A stretch of 10,367 bases of DNA, taken from Flavihumibacter sp. (GTDB lineage Bacteria > Bacteroidota > Bacteroidia > Chitinophagales > Chitinophagaceae). Of the stretch, positions 1-7,933 are shown one piece after another (positions within the stretch are counted from its first letter, which is position 1; every line of letters begins with the position of its first letter). The stretch covers positions 1 to 10,367 of the forward strand of contig JALOMU010000045.1 of the NCBI GenBank assembly GCA_025455285.1. Reading direction: 5' to 3'. Position numbers and translations under genes: made by a program. The notes under the pieces are model-generated. The model was not told the DNA's origin. It saw only the letters and a program-made list of their open reading frames with translations, and did no database searches.

Positions 1-1
1 C

Positions 2-721
2 GATATTGGAACTTCACCTTTATATGTGTTAAATGCTATCACCAATGGAAAACAGATTACTGAAGAATTGGTGGTGGGTGCACTTTCCCTAATCATCTGG
101 ACGCTGACACTGCAGACCACCATTAAATATGTGATATTAACACTGCAGGCAGATAACAGGGGAGAAGGGGGCGTCTTCTCCTTGTTTGCTTTAGTCAGAC
201 GTCGGAGAAAATGGCTGGTCATTCCGGCCATGATTGGAGGTGCAGCTTTACTGGCAGATGGTATGATAACGCCTCCGATATCCGTGACTTCTGCCATTGA
301 AGGATTAAAACAGGTACCTGCTTTTTCCAGTATTTCCCAAACCACCATCATTTATATAGTAATCGGCATTCTCACTGCCCTTTTTTTCCTTCAACAATTC
401 GGAACTGCTTTTATCGGTAAGTTTTTTGGTCCGGTGATGTCGGTTTGGTTTGCCATGCTCGCCATTTTAGGGATTCTTCATTTTACTGACGAATGGGTGG
501 TTTTCAAAGCATTTAACCCATATTATGGCATTCATCTGTTACTGACTTATCCAAAAGGTTTTTATATTCTGGGAGGAGTGTTTCTATGTACTACCGGAGC
601 AGAGGCGCTTTATTCTGATGAATATCCGGTATTCCTGGATACTGGTGAAAAGCTGTCTGATCCTGAATTACCTCGGACAGGGAGCCTGGCTTTTATCCAA
701 TTATTCCGGGACGGTAATTAG
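2..721 (+). pseudogene. kup: Kup-family potassium transporter, N-terminal part (5' cut by window edge, frameshifted at about 620)
   Basis: Kup/HAK/KT proteins are inner-membrane K+ uptake permeases, usually driven by the proton gradient. The frame is open from position 2 and begins DIGTSPLY, the conserved first-helix motif of the family, so the true start lies a few dozen codons before the window; the ATG at 26 is internal. Further Kup hallmarks follow: [14 protein letters not shown], then [18 protein letters not shown], and [16 protein letters not shown] ending at 619. Several hydrophobic helices are visible. After YSD the frame turns into non-family sequence and stops at 719-721. The expected continuation is found in another frame starting at 621, so this is the front half of one broken gene rather than a complete protein. 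The family assignment is secure. Whether the break is biological or an assembly error cannot be decided from the sequence alone. Confidence 0.9.
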
Positions 722-1883
722 TCCTGCTATGCTGGAAACTGGTTTTAATCCTTTCTACGGAGTTATGCCGGGATGGTTTCTTTATTTCGGTATAACCATT
801 GCTACTGCAGCAGCCATCATAGCAAGCCAGGCACTGATATCTGGCTCATTTACGTTAATCAGTGAATCGATGCGACTGAATCTATGGCCAAAATTCAGGA
901 TCGTGTACCCCACTGAAGCAAGGGGACAGCTCTTTATTCCAGCCATCAATCTTTTGTTGTTTGCTGGTTGTATTGGGATTGTACTCTATTTTAAAAAAGC
1001 CTCCAATATGGAAGCGGCCTATGGCCTGGCGATAACCTTATGTATGATTGCGACATCAATACTGTTTGCCAACTACCTGGTACAGAAAAGAGTAAAACCA
1101 GTATTGATCTATTTATACCTGATTGTATACCTGAGTATTGAACTATCTTTTTTATGGGCCAATATGGAGAAATTCACCCATGGAGGATATGTAACACTGA
1201 TTGTGGGAGGCGGCTTGTTCTTCGTAATGTACGATTGGTTCCGGGCGCGCAAGATCAAAAACAGGTATGTGGAGTTTGTTCGGCTGGATCAGTATGTTCC
1301 GCAGATACAGGAATTAAGTAATGACAAAACCGTTCCCCGGTATGCGACACACCTGGTGTATATGACCAGTGCGGATATTGAAAAAGAAATTGAGCACAAG
1401 ATTATTTATTCCATTTTGTTTAAAAAACCAAAGCGCGCCGATATTTACTGGTTTGTACATGTGGATACGCTGGATGACCCCTATACCGCTGAATATAAAG
1501 TGACACATATCATTCCAAACGATATAATCAGGGTAGATTTTCGGTTAGGCTTCCGCGTTGAACCAAGAATTGATTTATTATTCCGAAAAGTTGTTGAAGA
1601 CCTGGTGATAAATCATGAAGTGAATGTTACCAGCAGGTATGAAAGTCTGGGTAAAAACAATATTGTGGGGGATTTCCAATTTATAGTAATGGAAAAATAC
1701 CTCAGTCAGGACAATGAGCTAAGTTTCTGGGAAAAGATCATCATGAAATTTCACTTTCTGCTTAAAGGAATCAGTCTTTCGGAAGAAAAAGGATTTGGAC
1801 TTGATCCGGGCAAAGTGGTAACAGAAAAGTTCCCGCTGATTGTTGCGCCGGTGGATATCAAAATAAAAAGAATACAGGAGTGA
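618..1883 (+). pseudogene. kup: Kup-family potassium transporter, C-terminal part (out of frame with its N-terminal half)
   Basis: This frame continues the Kup protein after the lesion: [10 protein letters not shown] and [11 protein letters not shown] resume family sequence at about 621, followed by the remaining membrane helices (for example around 780-850, 940-1000, 1020-1080, 1100-1160 and 1185-1230). A cytoplasmic C-terminal domain of about 200 residues then runs to the stop. The ATG at 618 is made by the junction (GATGAAT) and is probably not a natural start; a product begun there would lack the first helices and the ion-pathway segments they carry. Adding the intact codons of both halves, about seven deleted residues and the missing N-terminus gives roughly 650 residues, normal for Kup. 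The rest of the reading frame is undamaged, which suggests a recent lesion or an assembly error. A porin gene follows after 18 nt in the same orientation. Confidence 0.88.
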
Positions 1884-1901
1884 AGAATGTAAATTTGAAG
1901 T

Positions 1902-2978
1902 ATGCTTAGGAGGCTTGTTCTTTATATCTCTTTGTCAGTTACAGCCAGCTCAGTGTTAGCCCAGGAAGACTCTGGAAAAATCAATTTTTCCGGCTACCTG
2001 GAAACCTATTATACCTATGATTTCAACCGACCCCAAAACCATAACCGTCCTGATTTTATTTATTCGCATAACAGGCATAATGAAATCAATATAAATCTGG
2101 CTTTTCTCAAAGGTAGCTTTACAAATGAAAGGATCAGGGCTAACCTGGCTTTTGCGGCTGGCACTTACATGAATGCCAACCTGGCTGGAGAGCCCGGAGT
2201 TTTGAAAAATATCTTTGAGGCAAATCTTGGAATCAAACTATCAGCCCAGAAAAACTGGTGGCTGGATGCAGGTGTCATGCCTTCCCATATTGGATTTGAG
2301 TCGGCCATCAGCAAGGATTGCTGGACACTAACCCGTAGCATGTTAGCAGATAATTCGCCTTACTATGAAACCGGTATCAAACTAAGTTATACGAGTCAAA
2401 ACAATAAATGGTCTGCCGCCGTCCTGCTTTTAAATGGCTGGCAGCGTATACAGCGACTGGAAGGTAATCAGTCATTGGGGGTCGGACATCAATTGGTTTT
2501 TAAACCAACCGATAAAACAAGTATAAACAGCAGTTCATTTATTGGAAATGACAAACCGGATTCCATTCATCAAATGCGCTACTTCCATAATTTGTACGGC
2601 CAGTTTGAACTAACTGAAAATTGGGCCTTAATAATAGGATTTGATATAGGTGCTGAACAAAAATCAAAAGGTAGCAAAGCATATAACATATGGTATTCGC
2701 CCGTACTAATCAGCAGATTTCAGCTTCATCCCAAATGGAAACTTGCAATAAGAGGTGAATCTTATACTGATAAGAAAAAGGTACTCATTGCTACACAAAT
2801 AGCAAATGGATTTTCGGCTATTGGATATTCCATGAATATCGACTATGTCCCATTCGAACAGGTTATTTGCCGATTTGAAATTCGCCGACTGCAATCCAAA
2901 GATTACTTATTCTATAGTGGGAGAACAAGTACAAAAGATAATGTGTTTTTAACAATTTCTACGGCTGTTTCATTCTAA
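1902..2978 (+). CDS. Outer-membrane beta-barrel porin, BBP2/OmpL-like
   Basis: The 358-residue product has a signal peptide (basic MLRR, hydrophobic core, likely cleavage after SSVLA at about residue 20), so the mature protein should begin QEDSGK. The rest has no hydrophobic helices and alternates polar and aromatic residues, as in transmembrane beta strands (for example FSGYLETYYTYDFNRP near the mature start). It ends in VSF, the C-terminal aromatic typical of outer-membrane barrels. Length and the early 'GYLETYYTYDF' pattern fit the putative beta-barrel porin-2 (OmpL-like) family of Bacteroidota. A role in passive passage of small solutes or ions is inferred. Its position 18 nt after kup suggests co-transcription and possibly a K+-related function, but substrate is unknown. 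No Shine-Dalgarno sequence is visible; the ATG is fixed by the signal peptide. Its stop lies 4 nt from the stop of the convergent oxidoreductase gene. Confidence 0.8.
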   Translation: MLRRLVLYISLSVTASSVLAQEDSGKINFSGYLETYYTYDFNRPQNHNRPDFIYSHNRHNEININLAFLKGSFTNERIRANLAFAAGTYMNANLAGEPGVLKNIFEANLGIKLSAQKNWWLDAGVMPSHIGFESAISKDCWTLTRSMLADNSPYYETGIKLSYTSQNNKWSAAVLLLNGWQRIQRLEGNQSLGVGHQLVFKPTDKTSINSSSFIGNDKPDSIHQMRYFHNLYGQFELTENWALIIGFDIGAEQKSKGSKAYNIWYSPVLISRFQLHPKWKLAIRGESYTDKKKVLIATQIANGFSAIGYSMNIDYVPFEQVICRFEIRRLQSKDYLFYSGRTSTKDNVFLTISTAVSF

Positions 2979-2982
2979 CAAG

Positions 2983-3873
2983 TTACTCCAACAGGAACTT
3001 ATTAATCGCTGCACCCGCCATCGTACCCTGAGCCACTGCTGTTGAAACAGAACGCATCGGTGTTGTACAATCGCCAGCTGCAAAAACATGTGCCAATGAA
3101 GTTTGCTGAAAAGGATTAACCGTGATATATCCCTGTTCATTCAATGAAAGTCCGAGTTGTTGAACCAATGGACTTTGACTAAACGGAACCCTTACAAAGA
3201 GCGCTTTTAAAGGAATCAACGTACCATCCTCCAATTGAACCTGGTACACATGTCCATTGGTATGAAGAATTGATTGAACCGGTGAAGACCTAACCGGAAT
3301 GCAGGCTTTTTCCAGTTGAGCCAGTTGCTGCAGCGTAAGCACAGGGTTTCCATTGGTAAGCAATTGAATCCTGGATGACCATTGCCGGATCAGCTGTACA
3401 AATTCCATTGCCATTTCTCCATTGGATAACACAGCCAATGCTTCTTTCCTCACTTCATACCCATGGCAGTATGGGCAATGCAATACTGATATGCCCCAAC
3501 ATTCAGCAAAACCCGGAATGGGTAACAGTTCATCTTTTACTCCTGTTGCTAGTAGTAGTTTTTTGGTATGCACCTGCAAACCTTGAGAGGTATACACCAG
3601 GAGTCCAACTGCTGTTTCTTCCACCTTGCTTACAGTTTCATCCAACCACTGAACAGTAGGATATTCCAGTACCTGTTCTTTGGCAACGGATGCGATAAAT
3701 GCAGGGGTGGCGCCATCCCTGGTCAGGAAATTATGAGAATGCGGGGTTTGCCTGTTACATGGCTGACCATTATCGATAACCAATACTTCTCTTAATGAAC
3801 GACCGAGTGCCATGGCTGCTGATATGCCTGCATAGGATCCCCCAAGTATTACAACTTCAACTGCTTTATTCAT
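2983..3873 (-). CDS. NAD(P)/FAD-dependent oxidoreductase, thioredoxin-reductase-like with CPYC redox pair
   Basis: A 296-residue flavoprotein of the class II pyridine nucleotide-disulfide oxidoreductase fold. The N-terminal FAD-binding loop is GGSYAG (residues 11-16), followed by PCNRQTPHSHNF (38-49), the ATG motif (109-111), the redox pair CPYC within HCPYCHGYE (132-140), and the C-terminal FAD motif AAGD (265-268). The CPYCHGYE form differs from the CATC of classical TrxB and resembles the GliT/HlmI-like branch, which oxidises small dithiols. The second nucleotide site is degenerate: LSNGEMAM (149-156) stands where GxGxxA is expected, and no HRRxxxR NADPH-phosphate motif follows. Reductase activity on thioredoxin is therefore doubtful; a disulfide-forming oxidase or another dithiol flavoenzyme is possible. 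The protein is cytoplasmic, with no signal peptide. It is the last gene of the - strand set, 39 nt after the GTPase gene. The fold is certain; the substrate is unknown. Confidence 0.85.
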   Translation of the reverse strand: MNKAVEVVILGGSYAGISAAMALGRSLREVLVIDNGQPCNRQTPHSHNFLTRDGATPAFIASVAKEQVLEYPTVQWLDETVSKVEETAVGLLVYTSQGLQVHTKKLLLATGVKDELLPIPGFAECWGISVLHCPYCHGYEVRKEALAVLSNGEMAMEFVQLIRQWSSRIQLLTNGNPVLTLQQLAQLEKACIPVRSSPVQSILHTNGHVYQVQLEDGTLIPLKALFVRVPFSQSPLVQQLGLSLNEQGYITVNPFQQTSLAHVFAAGDCTTPMRSVSTAVAQGTMAGAAINKFLLE

Positions 3874-3912
3874 ATTCTATACTTAAGATGATAAAAATGT
3901 TTTAAGTTCCAT

Positions 3913-5106
3913 TTATACTGGAAACCGGTCTTTAAAGCGTTGTCCGTTTTTCATTGCTGCTATTTCTTTTTCAGTACATAAGCAAGATTGTAATTGTACT
4001 TCCACTACCTGCTTGTCCAGCTCCTGGCCTATTATTACCAGTTCATTGAAACGGTCTCCAAATTGTTTGTCCCATCTACGCTCAATGGTAGCCTGATTGT
4101 CAACAAAAGCGGCATATCGGATTCGTTCCCCATAGGGCATGGAACACCACCAGGCTCCGGCTTTATCCACCCGTAAACTTCCACCAGCCTGGTTCCAGTT
4201 CAATGCTTCATCAGGGCGACTTGCGATCCAGAATACTCCTTTACTCCGAATTATATTGATTGGCCATTGGTCATTTAGGAAAGTCCAGAAACGTTCAGGA
4301 TGAAAAGGCGCTTTTGCTGTGAATACGAAGGAACTGATTCCATACTCTTCCGTTTCTGGGGTATGTTCATTTTCTCTTTCTTCTTTCCAGCTTTCCATTT
4401 CACTTGATTTTTCAAAATCAAACAAACCGGTATTCAATATTTCAGCAAGTGGAATTTTCCCAAAACTGGATTCAATTACACGTGCGGAAGAATTTAATTT
4501 CTTTAGTACAGCACGCAACACACCTAGTTGATCTGCTGATACCAGATCAGTCTTGTTGAGAATAATCACATTGGCAAATTCAACCTGGTCTGTGAGAAGA
4601 TCTACTATGGTTCGCTGATCTTCTGCCAGTTCTGTTAACTTACGGTCTTGCAAGCTTTCCATCGTTGAATAATCCCGTATAAAATTAAAGGCATCTACTA
4701 CGGTTACCAGGGTATCCAGCCGGGCAATGCGACCCAGATCAATTCCACTTTGTTCATCCTGGTAACTGAAGGTTTGGGCAATCGGTAAAGGTTCACTAAT
4801 ACCTGTACTTTCGATTAAGAGGTAGTCAAACCGCTTTTCCATTGCCAGCTTCTCCACTTCCACCAGTAAATCTTCTCTCAAGGTGCAACAAATACAGCCG
4901 TTGCTCATTTCAACCAGCTTTTCTTCTGTTTTATGAAGTGTCTGTTCATTCTTTACCCATTGTGCGTCGATATTCACTTCACTCATGTCATTAACAATAA
5001 CAGCTACTTTAAGTCCTTCTTTGTTTTTGAGTACATGGTTCAATAAAGTAGTTTTTCCTGCACCGAGGAATCCGCTCAAAACGGTTACCGGTAGTTTTGT
5101 ATCCAT
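3913..5106 (-). CDS. COG0523/CobW-family GTP-binding metallochaperone, ZigA/YciC-like
   Basis: A G3E-class P-loop GTPase that binds a metal and is thought to hand it to client proteins; many relatives act in zinc starvation. Using the ATG at 5106 gives 397 residues: Walker [10 protein letters not shown] (12-20), the metal-binding CICC (71-74, context [11 protein letters not shown]), ESTG (99-102), the guanine-specificity motif NKTD (184-187), and a C-terminal CobW_C domain (about 260-370) with [20 protein letters not shown] and GGSLR. These C-terminal signatures match the ZigA-like subgroup rather than cobalamin CobW. A longer reading from 5208 would overlap the preceding permease gene by about 85 nt and adds non-family sequence, so I reject it. 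The ATG at 5121 (402 residues, 2 nt after the permease stop) is a real alternative; 5106 matches usual family N termini ([12 protein letters not shown]). An extra CLC (375-377) near the end is unusual. Zinc is likely but not proven. Confidence 0.92.
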   Translation of the reverse strand: MDTKLPVTVLSGFLGAGKTTLLNHVLKNKEGLKVAVIVNDMSEVNIDAQWVKNEQTLHKTEEKLVEMSNGCICCTLREDLLVEVEKLAMEKRFDYLLIESTGISEPLPIAQTFSYQDEQSGIDLGRIARLDTLVTVVDAFNFIRDYSTMESLQDRKLTELAEDQRTIVDLLTDQVEFANVIILNKTDLVSADQLGVLRAVLKKLNSSARVIESSFGKIPLAEILNTGLFDFEKSSEMESWKEERENEHTPETEEYGISSFVFTAKAPFHPERFWTFLNDQWPINIIRSKGVFWIASRPDEALNWNQAGGSLRVDKAGAWWCSMPYGERIRYAAFVDNQATIERRWDKQFGDRFNELVIIGQELDKQVVEVQLQSCLCTEKEIAAMKNGQRFKDRFPV

Positions 5107-5123
5107 AATTAATTTTTCCATGC

Positions 5124-6467
5124 TTATGCCATTGAATGCATTCTTTTCAAACTGACACCAAATAACATCAGAATGAAAACCAGGAAAGGAAGGAATACAT
5201 GTAACCAATCAGGCTGATTGTTTTGCTCAACTTTTCGAACTGCCAACGCCTGCCAATCCACTTCATCTACCTGCTTGTTTTCGAAAATCAGGGGATACAC
5301 CTTTTTTCTGACAGACTCGTGAAAATTTGCAGTTTCCTTCAGAAATAACAGATGATTTTCCAATCCTGCTTTTGCCAATGTATTAAACTGATGTTGCGTA
5401 TGAAGCGTTGGAATAAAGAAAGAAATGGATCGTGCTACAGCTTCTCGTTTTGCCAGCTTACTCATGAAAGATTCAGTGTGTACTTTAGACTCCTCATCAC
5501 CCATATGTTGCATAGCATAATACCAAAGCCAACTGAAACTTTCCTGCGGATATCCATACTTTTCATAGTCGGGATAAACCTTATAAAAAGCCTTCAAAGT
5601 GGGGGTCTTTTCCATATCCCATTTTTCATGATAGGCTTCCCGTTGTTCTACCATCGTAGATAACGCTTCTGGTACAGGATAGCGGTTAGTGAGGTAGTTA
5701 TTAACACCTGCTGGTAAAATGATGGCCAACAAAATCCAGCAGCCTAATAACAATATTGCATTGGTACTGGAGTTTTTATTCAATGAAATAATGAATGCAC
5801 ATAGGCCAAACCAAAACAACAAATAAGCCATACCTGTTCCTACAAACAACAAAAACCTGTAATTAATAGATAAGGGTAATAAAACAAATGCCAGGCCGAT
5901 CAATAAAAAAAACACGGAGAACACAAACCCCATGCGTATAACCAGACTTTTCCAAATTAAAGCAGCTGGTTTTCGGGCTTGTACACGCGTCATATTCCAG
6001 GTACCTGCCTCTTTGTCTGCCGACAGAACAGTATAACAGGATGCAATGATCAATAACGGAAATAAGTAGAGCAAAACAAAACTCAGATCAAGATTCCCCG
6101 CATGCAATACAGCCGGATTGTACAGATCGGTATCATACCGCTGGTTTTCCAGGTTCCGGATGGTAACAGACTGGATTGAAGGATTTACATCCCGCTGACC
6201 AATGCTCAGGCCATTTATGGGATCCAACTCATTGACAAGACTAAACTTCAAATAATAAAAAAGCAATCCGAGTTCAGAGGAAAAAAACTCCTTGTTCCGC
6301 TTAATGTGCTCGTTTTGCGCTATCGTTGTTTGCTTTACTGCCTCCTGCTGTTTAACCAGGTGCTGTCTGCCAATTAACAAACTGATGATACCAGCAATTA
6401 AAACGGCGGATATACCTACCTGGGCAACAGAGGTCCGAACAAAGTTTTTTATACAAAGCTTCCACAT
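5124..6467 (-). CDS. ABC-2 type transporter permease, DUF3526-like (second of a pair)
   Basis: A 447-residue inner-membrane protein. Predicted helices lie at about 14-33, 127-148, 176-200, 206-228, 236-255 and 420-440, with large hydrophilic regions at 34-126 and 256-419 that probably face the periplasm. After the second helix, [19 protein letters not shown] (149-167) matches the cytoplasmic coupling segment of ABC-2 permeases, where the ATPase docks (compare DREQGTL in relatives). The arrangement of one helix, a long loop, four or five packed helices, a second long loop and one final helix matches the DUF3526 group common in Bacteroidota. It starts 3 nt after the upstream permease stop and likely forms a heterodimer with that product. 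No nucleotide-binding domain is fused and no ATPase gene lies beside it in the window. The transported substrate and direction are unknown. Confidence 0.82.
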   Translation of the reverse strand: MWKLCIKNFVRTSVAQVGISAVLIAGIISLLIGRQHLVKQQEAVKQTTIAQNEHIKRNKEFFSSELGLLFYYLKFSLVNELDPINGLSIGQRDVNPSIQSVTIRNLENQRYDTDLYNPAVLHAGNLDLSFVLLYLFPLLIIASCYTVLSADKEAGTWNMTRVQARKPAALIWKSLVIRMGFVFSVFFLLIGLAFVLLPLSINYRFLLFVGTGMAYLLFWFGLCAFIISLNKNSSTNAILLLGCWILLAIILPAGVNNYLTNRYPVPEALSTMVEQREAYHEKWDMEKTPTLKAFYKVYPDYEKYGYPQESFSWLWYYAMQHMGDEESKVHTESFMSKLAKREAVARSISFFIPTLHTQHQFNTLAKAGLENHLLFLKETANFHESVRKKVYPLIFENKQVDEVDWQALAVRKVEQNNQPDWLHVFLPFLVFILMLFGVSLKRMHSMA

Positions 6468-6470
6468 CTT

Positions 6471-7922
6471 TTACAGGGCATTTAATTTTTGTGAACGAAA
6501 AATCAGCAACCAAACAGAAAACAGGAACCAGGCTAGCAGCATCAGTAGCGGGTAGCCAGCTTCTTGAAGTCCTTGTTTCCAGTTGGTGGATGGATAGGCG
6601 AAGGCAGGAAATGCTTTCCAGAAATCGCGACTGATAGCTGGCCCTTTTTCACCTGGCGCTGGCTTTTTATTTGAGATATACTGAATCTGCCAGTCATTCA
6701 TCTGTTGCGCCAACCGGTAACGATAGTTCTCCGCTTCTGTCTGAAACCTCACATAGGAAGAAAAATCAGTTCCGGAAAATGACATGGAGCACAATCGAAT
6801 TGGCATAAAGGGATTCACCCAACCAGCCACTCGGCTTAGGTTATTTTGTTTTTTATATATATCCAGTAAAACAGCCATTTGTTGGTTGTACAGTTCAGTA
6901 CTGATGCGTTCCCCTTCTTTCATTTGAAAACCACTGTAATTAAATGGCAACTCTTCTATTGAGCTTACATTGTGCGCGCGTAGTACGGAATCTTTTAAGG
7001 CTTTGTAATAAGGGTCATTGGGATCGTGACTATCTCCTTTTTTAATAAGCTCCTGCTCAACCATCGAGTCAAAATGTATTTTTGAAGGTGCCGGGAATAC
7101 CCAGGAAGCACCAGATTGTATGGCACGGGGTAAAATGATTCCCATCAATAACCAAATGCCAATCAATGAAACCAGTGACAGCTTTGCAGATTTTGAAATA
7201 GCAGAAACCCAGGTTGTAATGGCTGCTATGATCCAAAAATATACACTGTATAAAAGCAGTAATCCTATACCACGTATCCACCAATCGGTATTCATTTCCA
7301 ATTCCGGAATAGAAAGGGATGTACCAACCAGCAAGAACATACCAACTAGCAAGAACACCATTGCAAGCAACCAGAGTCCCAAACATTTTCCCAGCAGTAA
7401 TTCTTTCCAGCTTGTACCCTGGCTAAACAGCATTTTCAATGTGCCGTTTTCCCGATCTGCAGCAATTGCACCAAACCCGATAAAAAATAACAACAAGGGA
7501 ACCAATAGCTGTAAAACCATGGATTGCGTGATTTCACCAAAGCGAAGTAAGCCGGTACTTAATCCTGCTTCTGAAAAGTTGACAGTGTTTTGCTTATGTG
7601 CTTCCAAAAAAATGGCATTCCCGGCATACGTATCAATACCCCTGTCAAATAAACTGAGGGGATCAATTGAACGAAAGGCGATATATCCATAATGCGCCAT
7701 TCGATGCGGATGTTTATCCGGCATTTCTTCCCAATGATTCCGAACCAGTTCGCGGTAATAGTTTCGGGTTGTAATCTGCTGGCGATACTGGGTATAGGAG
7801 CTTATGTTGGCATACAACAACAATAAAAAAATAAGCCCCATCAACAGCTGAACCGGACGATTGCTAACAGCAGAAAAAAAAGAATGCTTTGCCAGCATCA
7901 AGCAAACAGATTTTCTAATCAT
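6471..7922 (-). CDS. ABC-2 type transporter permease, DUF3526-like (first of a pair)
   Basis: A 483-residue inner-membrane protein with the same plan as its downstream partner: helices at about 23-42, 131-154, 180-201, 217-239, 246-268 and 455-475, and two long loops (43-130 and 269-454). The segment AADRENGTLKMLFSQGTS (154-171) is the conserved ABC-2 coupling region after the second helix. The first loop carries a histidine-rich patch, NHWEEMPDKHPHRMAHYGY (62-80), then GNAIFLEAHKQNTVNFSEAG (101-120); this stretch is characteristic of the DUF3526 group and could bind metal, though that is conjecture. The gene begins 11 nt after the TonB receptor stop and ends 3 nt before the next permease, so the three are probably translated from one message. 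It is a divergent paralogue of its partner rather than a recent copy. One helix contains a short internal duplication (7323-7358). Confidence 0.84.
   Translation of the reverse strand: MIRKSVCLMLAKHSFFSAVSNRPVQLLMGLIFLLLLYANISSYTQYRQQITTRNYYRELVRNHWEEMPDKHPHRMAHYGYIAFRSIDPLSLFDRGIDTYAGNAIFLEAHKQNTVNFSEAGLSTGLLRFGEITQSMVLQLLVPLLLFFIGFGAIAADRENGTLKMLFSQGTSWKELLLGKCLGLWLLAMVFLLVGMFLLVGTSLSIPELEMNTDWWIRGIGLLLLYSVYFWIIAAITTWVSAISKSAKLSLVSLIGIWLLMGIILPRAIQSGASWVFPAPSKIHFDSMVEQELIKKGDSHDPNDPYYKALKDSVLRAHNVSSIEELPFNYSGFQMKEGERISTELYNQQMAVLLDIYKKQNNLSRVAGWVNPFMPIRLCSMSFSGTDFSSYVRFQTEAENYRYRLAQQMNDWQIQYISNKKPAPGEKGPAISRDFWKAFPAFAYPSTNWKQGLQEAGYPLLMLLAWFLFSVWLLIFRSQKLNAL
7323..7358. repeat. Imperfect 18-bp tandem duplication inside a permease gene
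   Basis: Two adjacent 18-bp units, 7323-7340 and 7341-7358, agree at 16 of 18 positions (differences at the 7th and 18th bases). On the - strand they encode VFLLVG followed by MFLLVG, residues 189-200 of the first permease, within its third predicted helix. The unit is six codons, so the frame is preserved. A short in-frame duplication of this kind would lengthen the helix by about 9 angstroms; chance convergence of Leu/Val-rich codons is the alternative. Confidence 0.7.
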
Positions 7923-7933
7923 ACGAGTTTATT

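Noticed and set aside
600..730. Programmed ribosomal frameshifting to explain the split kup gene
   Set aside because: There is no slippery heptamer at the junction, and a conserved motif of about seven residues is missing, which a simple frame change cannot restore.
2980..3000. Inverted repeat AAGTT / AACTT at the convergent gene ends
   Set aside because: Five base pairs, AT-rich and without a T tract; not a convincing terminator even though one would be expected here.
3375..3795. Two overlapping + strand open frames of 94 and 75 codons
   Set aside because: Both are antisense to the flavoprotein, whose motifs are clear; no independent coding evidence.
3881..3907. Inverted repeat ACTTAA / TTAAGT between GTPase and flavoprotein genes
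   Set aside because: Only six AT base pairs with a 15-nt loop and no adjacent T-run on the - strand; too weak for a terminator or operator call.
5107..5208. N-terminal extension of the GTPase gene to the ATG at 5208
   Set aside because: It overlaps the permease coding region by about 85 nt, and the added residues show no family similarity; starts at 5121 or 5106 fit the family better.
7120..7692. 190-codon open frame on the + strand
   Set aside because: It lies fully antisense to the first permease, has no recognisable domain, and reads as a shadow of the real gene.
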